Assembly: GCA_965227935.1 (NCBI GenBank) | Contig: CBDDGS010000055.1 | Coordinates: 2,294,001 to 2,358,000, forward strand | DNA length: 64,000 nt | Direction: 5' to 3' | Source: JAWPMT01 sp965227935 | Lineage (GTDB): Bacteria > Bacteroidota > Bacteroidia > Cytophagales > Cyclobacteriaceae | Shown: in pieces, positions 61,601-64,000 of the stretch | Numbering within the stretch: the first letter of the stretch is position 1 | Layout: each line of letters opens with the position of its first letter | The notes under the pieces: model-generated | What the model saw: only the letters and a program-made list of their open reading frames with translations | Told to the model about the DNA's origin: nothing | Database searches by the model: none | Program-made: the position numbers and the translations under genes

Positions 61601-62288
61601 TGTTTAGACTTGCGCCGTTTCCGGCATTTATATGATCAGGGGACCCATTGAATTCCTGCCCCTCATTGACCACCCCACTGTTGCCTGTGGATGAAGTTTG
61701 GTCATCACCGTGATTGCCATTGCCGGATCCGTCTTGATAGAGGTCGCTGGTACCTGTTCCTCCCACTTCCTCATCCAGGTGCCAGACGCCTTCGTAGTTT
61801 GAATTCCAGGTGGATGTCGCCGAAGGGTCTGTGGAAACATCGTGGTTTCCGTAGTATATGTATATGTCCGTGTCCACAGTGCCGGATAGCGTCGGGATGC
61901 GAACCCAAGCCTGGAATTCACCGGTCGTGGCAACATATTTCTCAATCTCATGATCTAGCTGCGTAACGCCGTCGGCTGCTGTAAATGCTATATCGTATCC
62001 GTTGGCATTCTGAACATTGCCTCCGTTGGTAGTAGTTCGTAAGTCGTTGTCTGTGAGGCTAATAAGTAGTGGAAAGTTGCTCAGGTTGCCGCTGCCGGAG
62101 ATACGATTATAATCGATGGTCACGGCTTTTCTAAAGCTATAGCCAGAGAGTTGTGCTTGCGCTTTTTGACTGCTAAAAAGGAATAGTAAGGCTGTTATTC
62201 CCAGAACGCTGACTCTGGGTAAGAGACCAACAATGGCTTTGAAGTGGGTGTTAACCGAAATTGGAAAGAAGATACTTCTGTCTCTCAT
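55662..62288 (-). CDS. Array paralogue 10: DUF2341-LamG-B3-C-T9SS protein
   Basis: 2208 residues from ATG 62288. The frame opens 13 codons earlier (62327), but TTAGACAC lies directly before 62288 as in neighbours. The signal peptide ends AQA before QLSGYS (about residue 45). DUF2341 about 46-155, LamG about 165-385, three type B modules (the first ends QHNYVASNGSEIWN without the usual Gly-rich linker; the second has the DxDGNTT/EAPNGEG insert), then type C (HQKQSHTLDDSLQVYID). End segment of the TRYVTIAS subtype, sorting domain YPNP, ends LKLIKE. It is the most upstream member of the array in transcription order. Confidence 0.87.
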   Translation of the reverse strand: MRDRSIFFPISVNTHFKAIVGLLPRVSVLGITALLFLFSSQKAQAQLSGYSFRKAVTIDYNRISGSGNLSNFPLLISLTDNDLRTTTNGGNVQNANGYDIAFTAADGVTQLDHEIEKYVATTGEFQAWVRIPTLSGTVDTDIYIYYGNHDVSTDPSATSTWNSNYEGVWHLDEEVGGTGTSDLYQDGSGNGNHGDDQTSSTGNSGVVNEGQEFNGSPDHINAGNGASLNITSAITLEAWVYMPSVPAKGDWFNVLGKQQYCMYVYRPWSLFPTNTVLGALMIIDGTTREIDELGSVALSANTWTHLAITYDGTTIRGYVNGTADGTYGDAGSINDSSGDPFYIGRYPGETENMDGYLDEVRVSSVARSADWIKTGVDNQNNPSSFYTVSSQEVVIAPGGIGTNLSLWLKADQGVTGTTSVTQWDDFSGDTRHATATAGPDYTVNDLNFHPTLTFNGTSEFMRTPNSMPAITNQFSGFVVIQKSSTATAKNVIAYQNASWGQLWSYGETAGSNNFTIYSSSPASWNWNYDGTYGIDTDPHVLSADWITSGNLTYNVDGTASGSYTESSSNTDLPINSRMIIGARGVTGSEVSFNEFFDGEIAEVIYYDASLSAANQEKVRSYLGVKYGLTLQHNYVASNGSEIWNSTTNTTYHYDVAGIGRDDDSGLDQQKSISSNADAMVIMDKGGSFSNDLDFILWGNDNGSVSLNGSGSSQEYHNILQRTWKAAVTGSPGTVTVRMIYGNSGVLEDYALHVDGDGDFSDDNSTNYVPSSVSGDTLTFENVTIADGNFFSLGVNRATSPGYIVEGLSVWLKSDAGTGSIATSWEDQSAYGRDYATVTGPTVVSNSDNFYPMVEILSGGFDAPAGSELGTDWSLFFVSRQLASDTDGRVFEGHSGNYLWGYWGTFRNSIYINSNPANYNSGIAVTTEKEDLHMFSYTRDSGSGAIDAHTDGLRLSTFAGTNSASGTRIDIMQGTYTSGGEHSDARIGEMVIYNRALSESDRQKVESYLALKYGLVLDSDTDGNTTAFEAPNGEGINEGDYIASDGTVLWDASAHSAYHNDVAGIGQDDDSGLYQQKSISSSDDAMVIMDNGGSFGEFDFILWGNDNGATTLTTTDKHPSYHRRLVREWKVDANGSPGPVDVRIIFTNPPDGILEQVLHVDGDGTFAAGTTDYAVTSVSGDTLTFENVTFADGNYFTLGFNIESPGSVGDDLVLWLKGDAGTSTTTDGGGLSSWADLSTNGNDVSQGTGGNQPLFRNNTTNNINYNPVIDFDGTDDYMQDASGILGTGTYTDFNLYAVKVTDVVKDQFLFLETNTTQRISAHIPWSDGTFYWDPGGYDGVYRLQNAWGGTTGVAHLWSGLSSTTSGQTIASISQAIQRDGLTLNSDNDAGSFTGNNSTFYLGNNGAGTNYMDGKIAEMVMYTGPISATEHSQIQSYLAIKYGITLDNAFGNYLSSTGSTIWDATTNSGYHNDVTGIGRDDGSGLDQRKSISNSSDAMVIMDKGGSFGSDLSFIVWGNDNGATTTTTSGTHPNFLNILQRKWKAAVTGTPGNVTVRVIYSNTGVEEDYGLHVDGDGDFTSGATNYPVSSISGDTLTFSNVSLANGDFFTIGEGLVSPGGVITNIRLWLKADIGVTGAPTVTSWQDQTSNGWIFNAFGNPQSTSTINGNAAIDFDASGDYLQAASSSVMSGQTHTIFVIAEPDDLSTERALIGAMSGFIGNVLFNSTTGVLLAHHSFNDLFVGGVTMTEGAPSINAFRYGSGGLDNISMVNGQSFVDNTASGPNHGLQPINIGADPFSTNGISLFDGRIAEVVMYETELTDAQISQVQSYLALRYGITLDNGGGGTSGDYLASDGSTMWDADNGAAFHNDVILIGKDDNSGLHQKQSHTLDDSLQVYIDALAVDNASNTGTVTNNRSFIAVGHNGDRQMGRTDDVPTGIYSRFRRVWKVTNTNFSDDFSMEFEWEELGPFDISDIRFLVDDDGTFSNATVFQHGDNGLSITSGSIIVGGISTTHIPANQTRYVTIASTSASTTLPVELLDFSATANEVERTVELSWSTVTETNNDFFTVEKSLNTDEWTEALFIPGAGNSTTRIDYEVVDGNPFPGLSYYRLKQTDFDGSYTYSNILSVTLGDSQEPLTLYPNPAQDVIVLQGNPEEFHSLRLINALGQDITTNLEQIKRGHNSISLDISSLPHGLYVIQTAKSSLKLIKE

Positions 62289-62766
62289 GTGTCTAAGCCG
62301 AGTGCTGCTATCCATTTGATTGCTCAAGTGCGGATCTTGACGGTGCTGAGCATCAAGCAGTGGACATTAGCACTTATACTTAGGTAAATCTACCCATAGA
62401 GGTATCTGCTACATTTATATTTTCGCTGAAGGAGCAAAAACAAGGATCGATCCTGATTGGATGGTGTTGCACTTCGGCATCGCAATGCTGCTAAAGTCGC
62501 CTTTTTTCATAATGCCAAGCTCGTGCCGTCAGACAGATTATGCGTTCTAAATGAGGGAGTTACGAGCTATACGGCGACCTGTTTTCGATCTCTACGTGGG
62601 CCTAATCACGGGTTGTGGTTGAATGACCGGTCTACCGGTAAGATTGCGGTACGGATCAATTGTTGAAAATTGACTAACGGCGGTTGTAAGCTGTTACTGC
62701 AAAATGGCGTGTCGAAGCAGTGATTTGGCGAGCAGGATTCCGGTCCTGCTCGCCAAAAGCTGGCCA
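62289..62766. other. Intergenic stretch upstream of the array
   Basis: About 480 bases between the first array gene and the next minus-strand gene. No supported gene (a 69-codon plus frame at 62457-62666 looks random). It should contain the promoter of paralogue 10, but I see no exact TAnnTTTG box. Its right end holds a strong hairpin (62724-62757). Confidence 0.5.
62724..62757 (-). terminator. 14-bp hairpin after the right-edge gene
   Basis: TTTGGCGAGCAGGA (62724-62737) pairs perfectly with TCCTGCTCGCCAAA (62744-62757) around a 6-base loop. It starts nine bases after the stop codon of the right-edge gene. No U-run follows on the minus strand, but the position suggests transcript termination or 3' protection. 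Confidence 0.65.
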
Positions 62767-64000
62767 TTATTTTACTGGGATAAGGAAAGCAGTTTTGGTC
62801 TTATCCCCGGCTGTGAGCTTGTACAGGTAAGTGCCTTTCGAAAGATTCGTCACGTCGAACAGGTTATTATAAACGACATTCGGGTCTGCGATATCGTCGA
62901 AGAGTGTCACCACCAGTTTTCCTGTCATATTGTAGACTTCCAGCTTGACTCTCGTAGTTTGTGGCACTACGAAATCAATGTACACATTGGACACAAATGG
63001 ATTTGGGTAGGCCTTCACACTCAGTGTTTCCACCTCAACCTGACCCTTCGCCAATTCCTCTTCTTCATTGCTGCCAGGAGTCATGACTCTACTTGCAGGC
63101 TGCTCGAAATGGATCTCTTGCACGCAGCTACTTGAGTTGCCCTGCGAGTCTGTTGCGGTCCAGGTCCTGGCAATATCCTGACAATCCTCTATTTCGTCAT
63201 TAACTATCGTAGAGTACCCACATACCTGTCCTTTGCCATCGAGCCAACCGATGACTGTAAACTCGCCCACAGTCAATCCTTGGATATCCTGTGAACAAGA
63301 TGTATGAATTTCGCGCTTGCGTTTTCTGTTCACCTCGAACGTTGTTCGGGACTTGAGTTTATCCATACCCACTGCCCATGCATTGACACTTAGTGTATCT
63401 CCAGGTTGGACATCGGTGAAAGTAGCCAACGTACGACGACTCTTATAGAAGACCTTGACCATGGCGCCAGCTGGGCCATCGTAAACGACACTAAGCTCCA
63501 ACATACCCTTATCGCACTCACAGCTTTCCACGGGCGGCTGGGAACTATCACATGTGTTGCCGTATCTATCTGTCCAACCTTTGACGGTGAATTCACCGAC
63601 AACCTGTCCTAAGATGTACCTGGAGCACGACGTGTGTATTTTCCTTTCCCGGCCGTGATTCACATAAAAGGAAGTGTACGACTTGAGTTTGTCCTTGCCG
63701 ATGTGTCTGGCATCCACCGTCAAATACTCACCAGGCTGGACGTTGTGGAAGGTTGCCAGCTTCTTCTTGTAATCATAATACACTGTCACTTTTCCGCCGG
63801 CCGGACCATTGTATTGAACAGTCAACGTTACCATTCCTCCTTTGCAATCACAACCACCCGGCTCGGTCGTATTCAGTGGAGCGTCTGAATAACTGATCAG
63901 TAAGTTCTCATCGCAGTTATCAGTAGCAGTGGCCATTCCTGTGTAGCTTGGATCGATATTGTCATCGCCACAGGCCAGTGTCACGTCCGCGGGGCATTCG
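62767..64000 (-). CDS. T9SS-sorted protein with HYR-like and Cys/HTSC domains, N-terminus beyond window
   Basis: Only the C-terminal 411 or so residues are visible; the frame is open to the window edge (an in-frame GTG at 63984 is not a real start). Order: the end of a HYR-like segment (CPADVTLACGDDNIDPSY, then ATDNCDE), two homologous domains of about 100 residues (first CDCKGGMVTLTVQYNGPAG to HTSCSRYILGQVVGEFTV; second CECDKGMLELSVVYDGPAG to HTSCSQDIQGLTVGEFTV), a second HYR-like strand (RTWTATDSQGNSSSC) and a T9SS type A sorting domain (AYPNPF, then GTYLYKLTAGDKTKTAFLIPVK). The Cys/HTSC domain may be DUF7467-like, a name recalled without checking. It is an extracellular modular protein unrelated in sequence to the array modules apart from the secretion route. 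Confidence 0.85.
   Translation of the reverse strand, partial: ECPADVTLACGDDNIDPSYTGMATATDNCDENLLISYSDAPLNTTEPGGCDCKGGMVTLTVQYNGPAGGKVTVYYDYKKKLATFHNVQPGEYLTVDARHIGKDKLKSYTSFYVNHGRERKIHTSCSRYILGQVVGEFTVKGWTDRYGNTCDSSQPPVESCECDKGMLELSVVYDGPAGAMVKVFYKSRRTLATFTDVQPGDTLSVNAWAVGMDKLKSRTTFEVNRKRKREIHTSCSQDIQGLTVGEFTVIGWLDGKGQVCGYSTIVNDEIEDCQDIARTWTATDSQGNSSSCVQEIHFEQPASRVMTPGSNEEEELAKGQVEVETLSVKAYPNPFVSNVYIDFVVPQTTRVKLEVYNMTGKLVVTLFDDIADPNVVYNNLFDVTNLSKGTYLYKLTAGDKTKTAFLIPVK

Larger units (their letters stand above)
12308..62288 (-). repeat. Tandem array of ten T9SS-sorted DUF2341/LamG paralogues
   Basis: Ten consecutive minus-strand genes share one plan and one final segment of about 180 residues (LPIEL, then FTIERS, GAGNS, YYRLKQTDFDG, YPNP, and a basic end such as LKFMKRR). 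Gaps are about 190-350 bases. Internal modules of about 400 residues are of three types. Type A: LWLDA, then DGWG, DAQGTGIVRILNP, WGHDNG, WRVSE and VDTDNDG. Type B: LWLKAD, then KYGITL, GIGRDD, QQKS, WGNDNG and HVDGDG. Type C, always last: QKQS/RQSRxxDDSL, then IGHN, REWKITN, LLVDxDGDFSNA and GSIIV. Module order from gene 12308 to gene 55662: BC, AAC, none, BAAC, A, AC, AC, BBC, BBBBC, BBBC. Confidence 0.9.

Noticed and set aside
12308..62288. A single frameshifted giant gene split into pieces
   Set aside because: Each member has its own signal peptide and its own sorting domain with a stop, so these are separate genes.
62457..62666. A 69-codon plus-strand frame upstream of the array
   Set aside because: Random-looking sequence; lies where the promoter of paralogue 10 should be.

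Overview
The window looks like a chromosome segment from a Bacteroidota bacterium, most likely of the Cytophagales type. Three things support this. Secreted proteins end in type IX secretion system (T9SS) type A sorting domains. Predicted signal peptides are cleaved before a glutamine. The families present (BlaI with an M56 peptidase, AGE epimerase and GH53 lipoproteins, a cyclase-TPR-AraC fusion, DUF2341/LamG proteins) are common in that phylum. No rRNA, tRNA, CRISPR array, integrase or insertion sequence was seen.

Left part (1-12,244). A membrane class III nucleotide cyclase runs off the left edge on the minus strand. Plus-strand genes follow: a lipoprotein with a predicted concanavalin-like fold, a DUF4412-like secreted protein, and a BlaI-type repressor overlapping an M56 (BlaR1-like) peptidase that carries TonB and carboxypeptidase-regulatory-like domains. 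Three near-perfect palindromes precede the repressor. After a gene-poor stretch of about 900 bases come an AGE-family sugar epimerase and a GH53 endo-galactanase, both predicted lipoproteins that overlap by one base. A block of about 30 degenerate heptamers (consensus YAAATCN) fills the gap to a minus-strand quinone-oxidoreductase-like gene and extends into its last codons. Next is a 769-residue minus-strand protein joining a nucleotide cyclase, a TolB-like segment, TPRs and an AraC DNA-binding domain.

Main part (12,308-62,288). Ten consecutive minus-strand paralogues occupy 50 kb with no other gene between them. The common plan is: signal peptide, DUF2341, LamG, a variable number (0-5) of roughly 400-residue concanavalin-like modules, a fibronectin-like domain and a T9SS sorting domain. 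I count 26 modules of three types (called A, B and C here). One member lacks DUF2341/LamG, one lacks the terminal module, and one is a 278-residue remnant whose sorting motif has decayed. This looks like a tandem-duplicated family of giant cell-surface or secreted adhesins or glycan-binding proteins. The cyclase-AraC protein lies only 63 bases downstream of the last member on the same strand.

Right edge (62,767-64,000). This is the 3' end of another T9SS-sorted protein. It has HYR-like segments and two copies of a Cys/HTSC domain and is unrelated to the array module family.
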